Source of the DNA: Hyphomicrobiales bacterium | GTDB lineage: Bacteria; Pseudomonadota; Alphaproteobacteria; Rhizobiales; Rhizobiaceae | Length of the DNA stretch: 64,000 nt | Reading direction: 5' to 3' | Assembly: GCA_900471925.1 (NCBI GenBank) | Contig: UCGV01000036.1 | Location: 1-64,000 of the forward strand | Shown here: positions 17,777 through 26,440 of the stretch, one piece after another | Numbering within the stretch: position 1 is the stretch's first letter | How the letters are laid out: every line of letters starts with the position of its first letter | Program-made: the position numbers and the translations under genes | The notes under the pieces: model-generated | Seen by the model: the letters and a program-made list of their open reading frames with translations, nothing else | What the model was told of the DNA's origin: nothing | The model's database searches: none

Positions 17777-17808
17777 AAGCCGGACGTGTCATGCGTCCGG
17801 CTTCTTCT
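17777..17808. terminator. bidirectional rho-independent terminator
   Basis: Perfect 10-bp stem AAGCCGGACG/CGTCCGGCTT with a 7-nt loop, followed by CTTCTT on the plus strand and preceded by a mixed A-rich stretch for the minus strand. It sits between the convergent GlsB-like and DUF883-like genes. Confidence 0.8.
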
Positions 17809-17810
17809 TA

Positions 17811-18092
17811 TCAGCGGCGGCTGAGCAGGCCGAAGAGATAGGCGACGCCTGCTGTAATGGCGATGGCGGTCAACGGCTCCTCGCGCACCTTGTCGCGAAC
17901 GCGCTCGGTCATGACCGAGGCCTCGTCGGTGACGACCGTCCTTGCACCCTGCCCCAGCGCAATCACGCTTTCCGAAAGGCGGGCCAGATCTTCGCGCAAC
18001 GCGGCGACCTGTGCGGACAGATCGTCGGCGGCGACTTCGGCCTTGACGCGCGCAGCGGTGGATTCGGCGGAAGCGGTTTTCAATTCTGCCAT
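17811..18092 (-). CDS. DUF883 (ElaB/YqjD-like) membrane-anchored protein
   Basis: A 93-residue protein. The N-terminal two-thirds are a charged coiled-coil-like helix (DDLSAQVAALREDLARLSES). The C-terminus is one hydrophobic helix, PLTAIAITAGVAYLFGLL, ending SRR. This is the layout of ElaB/YqjD proteins, C-tail-anchored inner-membrane proteins associated with stationary-phase ribosomes in E. coli. The ATG has AGGAGC upstream. It is transcribed divergently from ppiD. Confidence 0.85.
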   Translation of the reverse strand: MAELKTASAESTAARVKAEVAADDLSAQVAALREDLARLSESVIALGQGARTVVTDEASVMTERVRDKVREEPLTAIAITAGVAYLFGLLSRR

Positions 18093-18309
18093 GGTCTGCT
18101 CCTGTTTCTTGGAATGCGGCTTCAACGAAATGGGGGCTGGAAAGGTTCCGCAAAGGCGCATCTTTTGTCGGTCACGGCGCGCTGGCAAGAGCGTGTACGC
18201 AGCCTGCAAGCTTTTCGCGCAACAAGCCTTCATTTCCTCGCAGCTTTGTTTTATGGAACGACGAATGTCTGCCCTTCTGGGCCAATGATAATGCGAGGTT
18301 TGCGTTTCC

Positions 18310-20202
18310 ATGTTCCATATTCTGAGAAGAGCTGCTCAGACCTGGGTTGCCAAGCTGCTCCTGCTCCTGCTCGTCGCCTCCTTCGGTATCTGGGGTGTCT
18401 CGCGTGAGCTGATCAGCGGCGGCAACAGCACGACGGTGGTCACCGTCGGCGACCAGCATGTGGACGTCAATGAATTCCGCCTCGCCTACCAGCGCCAGGT
18501 CGCGGCTCTCGGCCAGCAGTTCGGCATGCGCCTGACACCCGAGCAGGCCCGCGCCTTCGGCGTCGAGCAGCAGGTTATCGCTCAGCTCGTTGCCGGTGCA
18601 TCGCTCGACCAGCTTGCGGACCAGATGGGCCTTGGCCTCTCGGAAGACCGTCTCGCGCAGCTGATCGGCGACGATCCGGCCTTCAAGGCCGTCAACGGCC
18701 AGTTCGATCGTGGTCTCTTTACCTCGCGTCTGCGCAATGCCGGCATCCGCGAAGACGATTATATCAAGGAGCGCAGCAAACAGGCTGTCCGCAGCCAGAT
18801 CGTCGATGCCGTCTCCAATGGCTTCCAGGCGCCGCAGACACTCGTCGATGCCCTCAAGCTCTATGGCAATGAAAGCCGCAGCATCGATTACCTGTTGCTC
18901 ACCAATGCCAATATCGAGCCGATCAAGGCGCCTGCCGACGACGTGCTCGCCAAGTGGTTCGAAGACGCGAAGCAACGCTACCGCGCTCCGGAATATCGCA
19001 AGATCGCCTACCTGAAGCTCCAGCCCGACGATATCGCCGATCCGACCACCGTCACCGACGACCAGATCAAGGAAGCTTTCGACAAGGCCAAGGCGACGTA
19101 CACGACGCCGGAAAGCCGCACGCTGGAGCAGCTGACCTTCGCCAGCAAGGATCTCGCCAATGCGGCTGAAACCGCGCTGAAGACCGGCACGAGCTTCGAC
19201 CAGCTCGTGACCGACCAGGGCAAGACGGCAAGCGACGTGCTGCTCGGCGAGTTCACCAAGGACAAGGTTCCGGATCAGGCCGTGGCCGAAGCCGCTTTCG
19301 CCGTGAAGACCGATGGCGGCACCACCGCCGTCATCGACGGCACCTTCGGCCCGGTCATCCTGCGCGTGACCAACTTCAAGCCGGAGACCACCAAGAGCTT
19401 CGACGAAGTGAAAGAAGAACTGCGCAAGCAGCTTTCGGTCGCCAATGCCTCGCAGGAAGTCATCAACGTGCATGACCGTATCGAGGACATGCGCGCCGGC
19501 GGCACGTCCCTGGAAGAGATCGCCAACCAGCTCAAGCTGAAGGCCGTCATAATCGACGCCATCGACATGACGGGCGCCGACAAGGACGGCAATCCGGTCA
19601 AGGATATCCCGGCCCAGCAGCAGCTCCTCCCGGAAGCCTTCAAGACCGATGTCGGTGCCGACGCCAATGCTATTGCCCTCGGCAATGACGGCTATGTCTG
19701 GTTCGACGTACGCGATGTCATGCCGGAGCGCGAGCGTCCGCTGGCCGAAGTGCGCGACAAGGCCGTTCAGGACTGGACTGCCGAACAGCAGAAGGCCGAG
19801 CTTGCCAAGAAGGCGGATGAGCTGAAGGCTCAGGCGCAGAAGGGCACCTCGCTTGCCGATATCGCCACCCCGCTCGGCATCGCCGTCGAAAGCAAAAGCG
19901 GCTTCACCCGCGCGACCGACGATCCGGTTCTCGGCCGCGCCGGCATCAACGCTGGCTTCTCCGGTCCTGTCGATACGGTTGCGACCGCTGTCGGTGCAGA
20001 TCCGAGCACGCAGATCCTGCTCAAGGTCACCGAAGTTAACGACGAGCCGACGACCGACGCTCTTGAAAATCGCGACCAGCAGATCACCGCCATGGCAAAT
20101 GCCGCCGGCGACGATATTCTGGATCAGATGGTCAACCTGTTGCAGACCCAGTATGGCGCACAGGTCAACCAGAACCTCGCCGAACAGGCGACCGTCCGCT
20201 AG
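18310..20202 (+). CDS. ppiD: PpiD-like peptidyl-prolyl isomerase, membrane anchored
   Basis: A 630-residue SurA/PpiD-type periplasmic chaperone. An N-terminal anchor (about residues 13-31, VAKLLLLLLVASFGIWGVS) is followed by the SurA-N chaperone region (VTVGDQHVDVNEFRLAYQRQV). A parvulin-like PPIC region spans about 240-360, then a second lobe with a charged EQQKAELAKKADELKAQAQ helix. It helps newly exported proteins fold at the SecYEG exit; isomerase activity of PpiD proteins is often weak. It starts the plus-strand run ppiD-trpD-trpC-moaC-moeA, with trpD 13 nt downstream. Confidence 0.93.
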   Translation: MFHILRRAAQTWVAKLLLLLLVASFGIWGVSRELISGGNSTTVVTVGDQHVDVNEFRLAYQRQVAALGQQFGMRLTPEQARAFGVEQQVIAQLVAGASLDQLADQMGLGLSEDRLAQLIGDDPAFKAVNGQFDRGLFTSRLRNAGIREDDYIKERSKQAVRSQIVDAVSNGFQAPQTLVDALKLYGNESRSIDYLLLTNANIEPIKAPADDVLAKWFEDAKQRYRAPEYRKIAYLKLQPDDIADPTTVTDDQIKEAFDKAKATYTTPESRTLEQLTFASKDLANAAETALKTGTSFDQLVTDQGKTASDVLLGEFTKDKVPDQAVAEAAFAVKTDGGTTAVIDGTFGPVILRVTNFKPETTKSFDEVKEELRKQLSVANASQEVINVHDRIEDMRAGGTSLEEIANQLKLKAVIIDAIDMTGADKDGNPVKDIPAQQQLLPEAFKTDVGADANAIALGNDGYVWFDVRDVMPERERPLAEVRDKAVQDWTAEQQKAELAKKADELKAQAQKGTSLADIATPLGIAVESKSGFTRATDDPVLGRAGINAGFSGPVDTVATAVGADPSTQILLKVTEVNDEPTTDALENRDQQITAMANAAGDDILDQMVNLLQTQYGAQVNQNLAEQATVR

Positions 20203-20215
20203 GGGGAAGCGACGC

Positions 20216-21232
20216 ATGTCCGATCTGAAGCCTCTTCTGGCCAAGGCAGCAAGCCGTGAGCCCCTGACCCGTGACGAGGCCCGCCAGGCCTTCGATATCC
20301 TGATGTCCGGCCAGGCAACGCCTTCGCAGATCGGCGGCTTCCTGATGGCTCTGCGTGTTCGCGGCGAAACGGTCGACGAGATCGTCGGCGCCGTCACCAC
20401 GATGCGATCCAAGATGCTGCGGGTCGTCGCCCCCGCCGACGCTGTCGATATCGTCGGCACCGGTGGCGATGCCAGCGGCACCTACAATATCTCGACGCTG
20501 GCGGCCCTGATCGTCGCCGGCACCGGTGTTCCGGTCGCCAAGCACGGCAATCGGGCACTCAGCTCGAAATCGGGCGCGGCCGACAGTCTTGCCGCTCTCG
20601 GCGTCAATCTTGAAGTCACGCCTGAGATGATTGCGCGCTGCATTGCCGAGGCCGGTGTCGGCTTCATGTTCGCGCAGCAGCATCATTCGGCCATGCGCCA
20701 TGTCGGCCCGACCCGCGTCGAGCTTGGCACGCGCACCATCTTCAACCTGCTTGGCCCGCTTTCCAATCCGGCTGGCGTCAAGCGTCAGCTTCTCGGTGTC
20801 TTTGCACCGCAATGGGTGGTGCCGCTCGCCGAAGTCATGCGTGATCTCGGCTCGGAAAGCGTCTGGGTGGTCCACGGCGACGGCCTCGACGAAATCACCA
20901 CGACCGGCACGACCAGTGTTGCGGCCCTCGAAAACGGCAGGATCCGCACCTTCGAGCTTTCGCCGGCCGATTTCGGCGTGGCACCGGCCGTGCTTGCCGA
21001 CATCAAGGGCGGCGATGGCACCGTCAACGCCGCAGCTCTTCGTGATGTGCTCGGTGGCGCCAAGAATGCCTATCGCGATATCGCGCTTTGCAATGCCGCC
21101 GCATCGCTCGTCATCGCCGGCAAGGCCGAAACGATTCGCGACGGCATGAAGCTCGCGACGCAATCGCTCGATAGCGGCGCTACGGCATCTGCGCTCGACA
21201 AACTGATCGCCGTTTCCAACGATATCGACTAG
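20216..21232 (+). CDS. trpD: anthranilate phosphoribosyltransferase
   Basis: A 338-residue TrpD converting anthranilate and PRPP to phosphoribosyl-anthranilate, step 2 of tryptophan synthesis. PRPP-site motifs are present: IVGTGGDASGTYNIST, KHGNRALSSKSGAAD and the acidic VHGDGLDE for magnesium. Usual length. The ATG follows AGGGGGAAGCGACGC, a strong ribosome-binding site 5' of the start. Separated from ppiD by 13 nt and from trpC by 9 nt, so cotranscription is very likely. Confidence 0.97.
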   Translation: MSDLKPLLAKAASREPLTRDEARQAFDILMSGQATPSQIGGFLMALRVRGETVDEIVGAVTTMRSKMLRVVAPADAVDIVGTGGDASGTYNISTLAALIVAGTGVPVAKHGNRALSSKSGAADSLAALGVNLEVTPEMIARCIAEAGVGFMFAQQHHSAMRHVGPTRVELGTRTIFNLLGPLSNPAGVKRQLLGVFAPQWVVPLAEVMRDLGSESVWVVHGDGLDEITTTGTTSVAALENGRIRTFELSPADFGVAPAVLADIKGGDGTVNAAALRDVLGGAKNAYRDIALCNAAASLVIAGKAETIRDGMKLATQSLDSGATASALDKLIAVSNDID

Positions 21233-21241
21233 GATCGTCTC

Positions 21242-22054
21242 ATGACTGATATCCTGAAAAAGATCGAAGCCTACAAGCGCGAGGAAATCGCAGCCGCCAA
21301 GGCGAAGACCTCGCTCGCCGATCTCAAGGCCATGCAGGCCGGCCAGTCCGCACCGCGCGGCTTCCACAAGGCGCTCGTTGCCAAGCGCGATGCCGGTGAG
21401 ATCGGCCTGATCGCCGAGATCAAGAAGGCAAGCCCTTCCAAGGGCCTCATCCGCCCGGATTTCGCTCCACCTGTTCTCGCCAAGGCTTACGAGGCCGGCG
21501 GTGCCGCCTGCCTTTCCGTGCTGACCGATACGCCGAGCTTCCAGGGTGCGCCGGAATTCCTGATGCAGGCGCGTGCCGCCTGCGCCCTGCCCGCTTTGCG
21601 CAAGGATTTCATGTTCGAGACCTATCAGGTCCATGAAGCCCGTGCCTGGGGTGCCGATTGCATCCTCATCATCATGGCTTCACTCAGCGATGAAGAAGCG
21701 GAGCGCCTGCAAGACGAGGCCTTCTCGCTCGGCATGGACGTTCTGGTCGAGGTTCACGATGCGCCCGAAATGGAGCGCGCGCTGAAACTGTCTTCGCCGC
21801 TCGTCGGCATCAACAACCGCAACCTGCGCACTTTCGAGGTCAGCCTCACGGTCAGCGAAACGCTGGCGTCGATGGTTCCGGATAACCGGCTGCTCGTCGG
21901 CGAAAGCGGCATTTTCACCCATGAGGATTGCAAGCGCCTGCAGGCCGTCCGGATCAACACTTTCCTCGTCGGCGAAAGCTTGATGCGCAAGGACGACGTG
22001 ACGGCGGCCACCCGGGCGCTGCTCTCTGGCGAAGCTGCCATCGCGGCCGAATGA
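21242..22054 (+). CDS. trpC: indole-3-glycerol-phosphate synthase
   Basis: A 270-residue TIM-barrel enzyme forming indole-3-glycerol phosphate in tryptophan synthesis. Signature regions: LIAEIKKASPSKGLIR with the catalytic lysines, LPALRKDFMF, VEVHD, GINNRNLRTFEV and VGESGIF. It is a stand-alone TrpC without a fused TrpF. AGGA lies before the ATG. It ends one base before moaC begins, which couples a tryptophan gene to molybdenum-cofactor genes, a known rhizobial arrangement. Confidence 0.97.
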   Translation: MTDILKKIEAYKREEIAAAKAKTSLADLKAMQAGQSAPRGFHKALVAKRDAGEIGLIAEIKKASPSKGLIRPDFAPPVLAKAYEAGGAACLSVLTDTPSFQGAPEFLMQARAACALPALRKDFMFETYQVHEARAWGADCILIIMASLSDEEAERLQDEAFSLGMDVLVEVHDAPEMERALKLSSPLVGINNRNLRTFEVSLTVSETLASMVPDNRLLVGESGIFTHEDCKRLQAVRINTFLVGESLMRKDDVTAATRALLSGEAAIAAE

Positions 22055-22055
22055 T

Positions 22056-22553
22056 ATGAGCGGCGAAAAGCCCGGCCTCACCCATATCGATGCCTCGGGC
22101 GAGGCCCATATGGTCGATGTCTCAGACAAGGCCGAGACCGTGCGCATCGCCACGGCCGAGGGCCATGTGAAGATGGCGGCGGAAACGCTCGCTCTCATCC
22201 GCCAGGGCAATGCGAAGAAGGGCGATGTCATCGGCACCGCTCGGCTTGCCGGCATCATGGCCGCCAAGCGTACCGCCGATCTGATCCCGCTCTGCCATCC
22301 CTTGATGTTGACCAAGGTGTCGGTCGAAATCGAGGAGGACGAGGCGCTGCCCGGCCTGCGGGTCACGGCGACGGCCAAGCTCACCGGCAAGACCGGTGTG
22401 GAGATGGAAGCACTGACCGCCGTCTCCGTCGCGTGCCTGACGATCTACGACATGGCCAAGGCCGCAGACAAGGCGATGGAGATCGGTGGCGTGAGGCTGC
22501 TTGAAAAATCCGGCGGCAAATCCGGCGATTTCCGCCATCCGGAGGCAAGATGA
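22056..22553 (+). CDS. moaC: cyclic pyranopterin monophosphate synthase MoaC
   Basis: A 165-residue MoaC, which with MoaA turns GTP into cyclic pyranopterin monophosphate for molybdenum cofactor. The family core is visible: THIDASGEAHMVDVSDK, the LIPLCHPL loop and KTGVEMEALTAVSVACLTIYDM with its catalytic Lys. Length is standard. It starts one base after trpC and overlaps moeA by 4 nt (ATGA), so the three are translationally coupled. No moaA is seen in the window. Confidence 0.96.
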   Translation: MSGEKPGLTHIDASGEAHMVDVSDKAETVRIATAEGHVKMAAETLALIRQGNAKKGDVIGTARLAGIMAAKRTADLIPLCHPLMLTKVSVEIEEDEALPGLRVTATAKLTGKTGVEMEALTAVSVACLTIYDMAKAADKAMEIGGVRLLEKSGGKSGDFRHPEAR

Positions 22554-23773
22554 ACCTTCTGCCGGTTGCCGAAGCCCTGAGCCGCCTGCTCTCCAATGCA
22601 AAGCCGGTTGCTGCATCCGAGACGCTGCCGATTGCCGAAGCCGAAGGCCGCGTATTGGCCGTGGATCTTACGGCCGCGCTCACGCAGCCGCCCTTCAATT
22701 CCTCCGCCATGGACGGCTACGCGCTGCGTCGCGAAGATGCACCGGAGCCCGGCGCCGTCCTGAAGGTCATCGGCACGTCCTCGGCCGGTCACGGCTTCGA
22801 AGGGAGTGTCGGTGAGGGCGAAGCTGTGCGCATCTTCACCGGTGCGCCGGTACCGTCCGGTGCCGATAGCGTCCTCCTGCAGGAAGATGCCGAGAAGATT
22901 GAAGGCGGCATCAGAACCAATTTCCCGGTGCGGCAGAACCAGCATGTGCGCCCGCGCGGCCAGGATTTCACAGAGGGCGAAGTCGTATTGCCAACCGGCA
23001 CGGTGCTCGATTTCTCTCGACTGACGGTCGCTGCCGGTATGAACCGGCCTGAAGTCGAGGTGCTGCGCCGTCCCGTCATCGCCATCCTAGCCACCGGTGA
23101 CGAGCTTCTGCCGCCCGGAAGCACACCCGGCCCCTCACAGATCATCGCCACCAACACCTTTGGCGTCGCAGCCCTTGCCCGCCGCGCCGGCGCCGATGTG
23201 CTCGATCTCGGCATCGTGCCCGATGACAAGGTCGAGATTACGGTCGCGATTGACAAGGCGCGCGATGCCGGGGTCGATGTGATCGTCACATTGGGCGGCG
23301 CATCCGTCGGCGATCATGACCTCGTGCAGGCCACCTTGGTCGAAGCCGGCATGCAGCTCGATTTCTGGCGCATCGCCATGCGTCCCGGCAAGCCGCTGAT
23401 GGTCGGCAGATTTGGTGAAACCCATGTGCTCGGCCTGCCCGGCAATCCGGTCTCCACCCTTGTCTGCTCGCTGCTCTTCCTTGAGCCGTTGATCCGCAAG
23501 CTCGCATCGCTTCCGCCGGTCCAGCGCGATATGACGATCGAAGCGGCCGCTACCCTGCGGGCCAATGACCATCGGCAGGATTATGTACGCGCAAAACTCT
23601 CGAAATCCTCTGCCGGCGGCTGGCTTGTCGAGCCGTTCGACAAGCAGGATTCGTCGATGATGAAGACCTTCGCCCATTCGGACTGCCTCATCATCCGCCC
23701 GCCGCATGCGCCGGAGCTTCCAGCGGGGGCAACCTGCCCCGTCATGCTTCTGCGGCCAGATCTCCTCGCCTGA
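22550..23773 (+). CDS. moeA: molybdopterin molybdotransferase MoeA
   Basis: A 407-residue MoeA that inserts molybdate into adenylated molybdopterin. Motifs: FNSSAMDGYALR near the N-terminus, FTGAPVPSGAD, ILATGDELLPPGS, VTLGGASVGDHD, MRPGKPLMVG and LGLPGNPVSTLV. All four domains are accounted for. Its start overlaps moaC by 4 nt. Its 3' end overlaps the convergent MFS transporter gene by 32 nt, which is unusual. In many Rhizobiales lexA follows moeA; it is absent here. Confidence 0.96.
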   Translation: MNLLPVAEALSRLLSNAKPVAASETLPIAEAEGRVLAVDLTAALTQPPFNSSAMDGYALRREDAPEPGAVLKVIGTSSAGHGFEGSVGEGEAVRIFTGAPVPSGADSVLLQEDAEKIEGGIRTNFPVRQNQHVRPRGQDFTEGEVVLPTGTVLDFSRLTVAAGMNRPEVEVLRRPVIAILATGDELLPPGSTPGPSQIIATNTFGVAALARRAGADVLDLGIVPDDKVEITVAIDKARDAGVDVIVTLGGASVGDHDLVQATLVEAGMQLDFWRIAMRPGKPLMVGRFGETHVLGLPGNPVSTLVCSLLFLEPLIRKLASLPPVQRDMTIEAAATLRANDHRQDYVRAKLSKSSAGGWLVEPFDKQDSSMMKTFAHSDCLIIRPPHAPELPAGATCPVMLLRPDLLA

Positions 23774-24983
23774 TATTTCCCGAAGAAACGGCAACCCAGA
23801 AGCAAAGCTGCGCCAGCACGCTTGCGCCGAGAATGACGGTGGCCGCTGCAAGACCCGGATCGCCGCCGATGCCGGAAAGCGCGCTGCAGACGGCGCCGAC
23901 GGCCATCTGCGTCGAGCCGTAGAGGCCGGAGGCGGACCCCGTGACTTTCGGATTGACGCTGACGGCGAGCGTCAGCGCATTGGGCGAGGCCACGCCTGCA
24001 CCGATCGTATAGACCATGATCGAGGCCATCATCGGCAGAAGCGTCAGATGGTCGGTCACGGCAAGGCCGAAGAAGACGAGTGCTGCGGCGATGCTGACGA
24101 GATTGGAAATCACCATGAGCCGCTTCATCGCGAAGCGGCCGATCAGCCGCGTCGCAATCATGCTGCCGATCCAATAGCCGAAGATCAGCAGCGCCAGACA
24201 AATGCCGACTTCCGTCGCCGGGCGGCCAAGCTCGTTGATGACGATGAAGGGTGCGGCCGCGGTAAAGGCATACATGGAAGTCGTCGCGCAACCGCCGCCG
24301 ATGGCGTAACCGACGAAGGAGCGCGAGGCGAGCAGACCGAGATAGTCACGGCCCAGTGACGTCATTGAGGTCTCGACGTTGCGGGTTCCTGTTTCCGGCA
24401 CCTTGCGCCATGTGAGCAGCAGGTTGACGATACCGAGCACGCAGAGCGCCACGAAGATCGAACGCCATCCGAGAGTGGACGCGAGCGCGCCGCCGACGAT
24501 CGGTGCAAGCCCCGGCCCGACCGTGACCATCAGGTTCATGATCGCAAGCCTCTTCGCCGTCTCATCGGGGCTCGACGTATCGCGCACGATGGCGCGGGCG
24601 ATCACCAGACCGGCGCAGCCGCCGAAGGCCTGAAACAGTCGCGCCACGATCAACGCATGCACGCCGGGCGAAACCAGCGCCGCTACGCCGGCGATCGTAT
24701 AGAGCACGAGCCCGCTCATCAGCACCGGCCGGCGTCCATAGCGATCCGAAAGTGGACCATAGACGAGCTGGCCGACAGCGAGACCGAAGATATAGAGGCT
24801 GACCGTCAGCTGCATCTCGCCGATCGAGGCACCGAGATCGGTGGCCGCTGCCGGCAGCGCCGGCACGAAGATGTGCATGGCCAGCGTACCGCTGAAGGTG
24901 ATGAGCCCGAGCAGCCAGATCGGAATGTGAAGCTTTGCGGCAAGCGGTCGGGCTTCGGTCATCAGGCCGGGATGCGAATTCAC
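23742..24983 (-). CDS. Bcr/CflA family multidrug efflux MFS transporter
   Basis: A 413-residue, 12-helix major facilitator of the drug-resistance (Bcr/CflA) group. Between helices 2 and 3 lies the MFS motif YGPLSDRYGRRPVLMSG, and helix 5 carries the antiporter-type VTVGPGLAPIVGGAL. It probably exports a toxic compound by proton antiport. I chose the GTG at 24983: it overlaps the marR stop as GTGA and has GAGGAG eight nucleotides upstream inside marR, whereas the later ATG at 24962 has no ribosome-binding site. MarR and this pump form one operon, and the 3' end runs 32 nt into moeA. Confidence 0.92.
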   Translation of the reverse strand: MNSHPGLMTEARPLAAKLHIPIWLLGLITFSGTLAMHIFVPALPAAATDLGASIGEMQLTVSLYIFGLAVGQLVYGPLSDRYGRRPVLMSGLVLYTIAGVAALVSPGVHALIVARLFQAFGGCAGLVIARAIVRDTSSPDETAKRLAIMNLMVTVGPGLAPIVGGALASTLGWRSIFVALCVLGIVNLLLTWRKVPETGTRNVETSMTSLGRDYLGLLASRSFVGYAIGGGCATTSMYAFTAAAPFIVINELGRPATEVGICLALLIFGYWIGSMIATRLIGRFAMKRLMVISNLVSIAAALVFFGLAVTDHLTLLPMMASIMVYTIGAGVASPNALTLAVSVNPKVTGSASGLYGSTQMAVGAVCSALSGIGGDPGLAAATVILGASVLAQLCFWVAVSSGNIRRGDLAAEA

Positions 24984-25432
24984 TGTTCTGGCTCCTCGAT
25001 CTGCCGGGCAAACACGTCGCTGATATGGTCGAGCACGCGCCATGTGGTTTCGATATCCTCGCGCGGCAGCAGGGCAAACGCCTCCTCGCGAATGCCCCGC
25101 GCCACGCGTTCGACCGCCTCCACGGTCTTCGTGCCCTCCTCCGTCAGCAGGATCTCCTTGGCCCGTCTGTCCTCGCCTTCCCGGCGTTCGACGAGCCCCG
25201 CTTTCTCAAGATTATCGATGAGGCGCACGACCGAGGAATTGTCGAGCGACAGCGAGGCCGCCAGTTCCTTCTGGTGCATCGGTGTCGGCGAGCGGGCAAT
25301 GCGCAGCAGCGGCAGCCACGTCGCTTCCGTGAGGCCGAAAGGTTGCAGTCGCAGATTGGCGACGCGCCGCCAGTAGCGCGCGGTCTGGGAGATGAGGCTC
25401 CCGAATGAGGTTGTGATCTTGTCGTCGGTCAT
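24980..25432 (-). CDS. MarR family transcriptional regulator
   Basis: A 150-residue winged-helix regulator. The DNA-binding part reads MHQKELAASLSLDNSSVVRLIDNLEKAGLVERREGEDRRAKE, the classical MarR recognition helix and wing, flanked by dimerisation helices. It likely represses itself and the overlapping MFS pump and responds to a small aromatic ligand. Translation of the pump is coupled through a GTGA overlap. An A+T-rich near-palindrome, AGATGACAATAGATGGCATGTCATCT around 25446-25471, just upstream of its start, is a plausible operator. Confidence 0.92.
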   Translation of the reverse strand: MTDDKITTSFGSLISQTARYWRRVANLRLQPFGLTEATWLPLLRIARSPTPMHQKELAASLSLDNSSVVRLIDNLEKAGLVERREGEDRRAKEILLTEEGTKTVEAVERVARGIREEAFALLPREDIETTWRVLDHISDVFARQIEEPEQ

Positions 25433-25445
25433 GGGGATATCGATG

Positions 25446-25471
25446 AGATGACAATAGATGGCATGTCATCT
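25446..25471. promoter_or_regulatory. inverted repeat upstream of marR, candidate operator
   Basis: The arms AGATGACA and TGTCATCT are exact reverse complements around a short centre that contains a second small repeat, ATGGCAT. The element lies within 40 bp of the MarR start, the position expected of an autorepressor site. Pattern-based only. Confidence 0.5.
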
Positions 25472-25612
25472 ATTTTCGTGCAAGCCTGAAACACGCGATG
25501 TCCGAACGCAAATCAGTATTTTCGCAGATACGGAAAGTATCTGATACAACGATCCCCGGCAGCCGCATGACGGGAGACCTTTAAAGTAGGCCGAGCTCGG
25601 GTCTGGGCTGTG

Positions 25613-26275
25613 TCAGCTCAAGCGGTAAACCGCGCTATTTGCGGCCACGTCTCGGGCAGCGCCGCCGAAATCGGGAACTGGATAAGCGGCAATTCGCACC
25701 AGAGACTCGGTCGGCAAAGGCGCCCTGCCCGGGTCACCGATGAGCACATCGATGCCGCCGGCGCGGCACCGCTGGAGGAAAGGCAGAACACATTCCGCCA
25801 GCGCCTCATCATAGAACACATCGCCAGCCAGAACGAGATCGGCTTGAGGCGGCTCTCCATCGATTATGTCACTGAGCAATGTCTCGATCGTCACCGCGTT
25901 CGCCTCGGCATTGAGCCGCGCGGCTGCAATCGCCTTCTCATCGATATCGACTGCGAGCACATGCGCCGCACCGCATTTCATCGCGGCGATGGCGACAAGA
26001 CCGGAGCCTGTACCGAGATCGAGGACACGTTTTCCGGCGACTGCTTCGGGATGGTCAAAAAGATAGCGCGCAAGCACGGCGCCGCCCGCCCAGGGATAGG
26101 CCCAATAGGGCGGCACGAGATCGGAATCATCAGCCATTGCAAGGCGATAAAGACCGCTCCTCGGTGTCGCGATGTGGAGCTTTACGTTGGGAATGGAAGG
26201 CACCTCGGCGAGCGGCAGATTCGCCTGGATGAAGGCCGTCAGGTTGAGCGGATCATCTGTGGATGCTGGTCTCAT
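25613..26275 (-). CDS. class I SAM-dependent methyltransferase (Nnt1/ETFB-lysine type)
   Basis: A 220-residue Rossmann-fold methyltransferase. SAM motif I reads VLDLGTGSGLVAIAAMKCGA, followed by the acidic VDIDEKAI. Motif post-I and the LVLAGDVFYDEAL segment are typical of the PrmA-like/ETFB lysine methyltransferase group. The N-terminal PPYWAYPWAGG matches that group, which modifies proteins on lysine. The ATG at 26275 was preferred; GGGA lies close upstream. It is monocistronic and divergent from the following hydrolase. Confidence 0.87.
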   Translation of the reverse strand: MRPASTDDPLNLTAFIQANLPLAEVPSIPNVKLHIATPRSGLYRLAMADDSDLVPPYWAYPWAGGAVLARYLFDHPEAVAGKRVLDLGTGSGLVAIAAMKCGAAHVLAVDIDEKAIAAARLNAEANAVTIETLLSDIIDGEPPQADLVLAGDVFYDEALAECVLPFLQRCRAGGIDVLIGDPGRAPLPTESLVRIAAYPVPDFGGAARDVAANSAVYRLS

Positions 26276-26440
26276 CTGTTCCCGATCGCCCTCGTTGCGC
26301 CAGGCTATCAAGCCTTTCCGGACGGCATAATACCTCGCTGGACCTTTGTATAGTTATGGAAGCCCGCATGTCGGCGTAGCCTCCTCTCGCGATCCCCTGA
26401 AGGCATCGCCCCCATTTCCCAAAGCTGGAGGAACTCCGCT

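Noticed and set aside
18172..20481. Long antisense open frame opposite ppiD (769 codons)
   Set aside because: Its translation is Leu/Arg/Gly-rich without domains, while the plus strand encodes a complete PpiD. It is a shadow of G+C-rich third positions.
20165..21634. Open frame antisense to trpD/trpC
   Set aside because: No recognisable domain, and it spans two genes with clear signatures.
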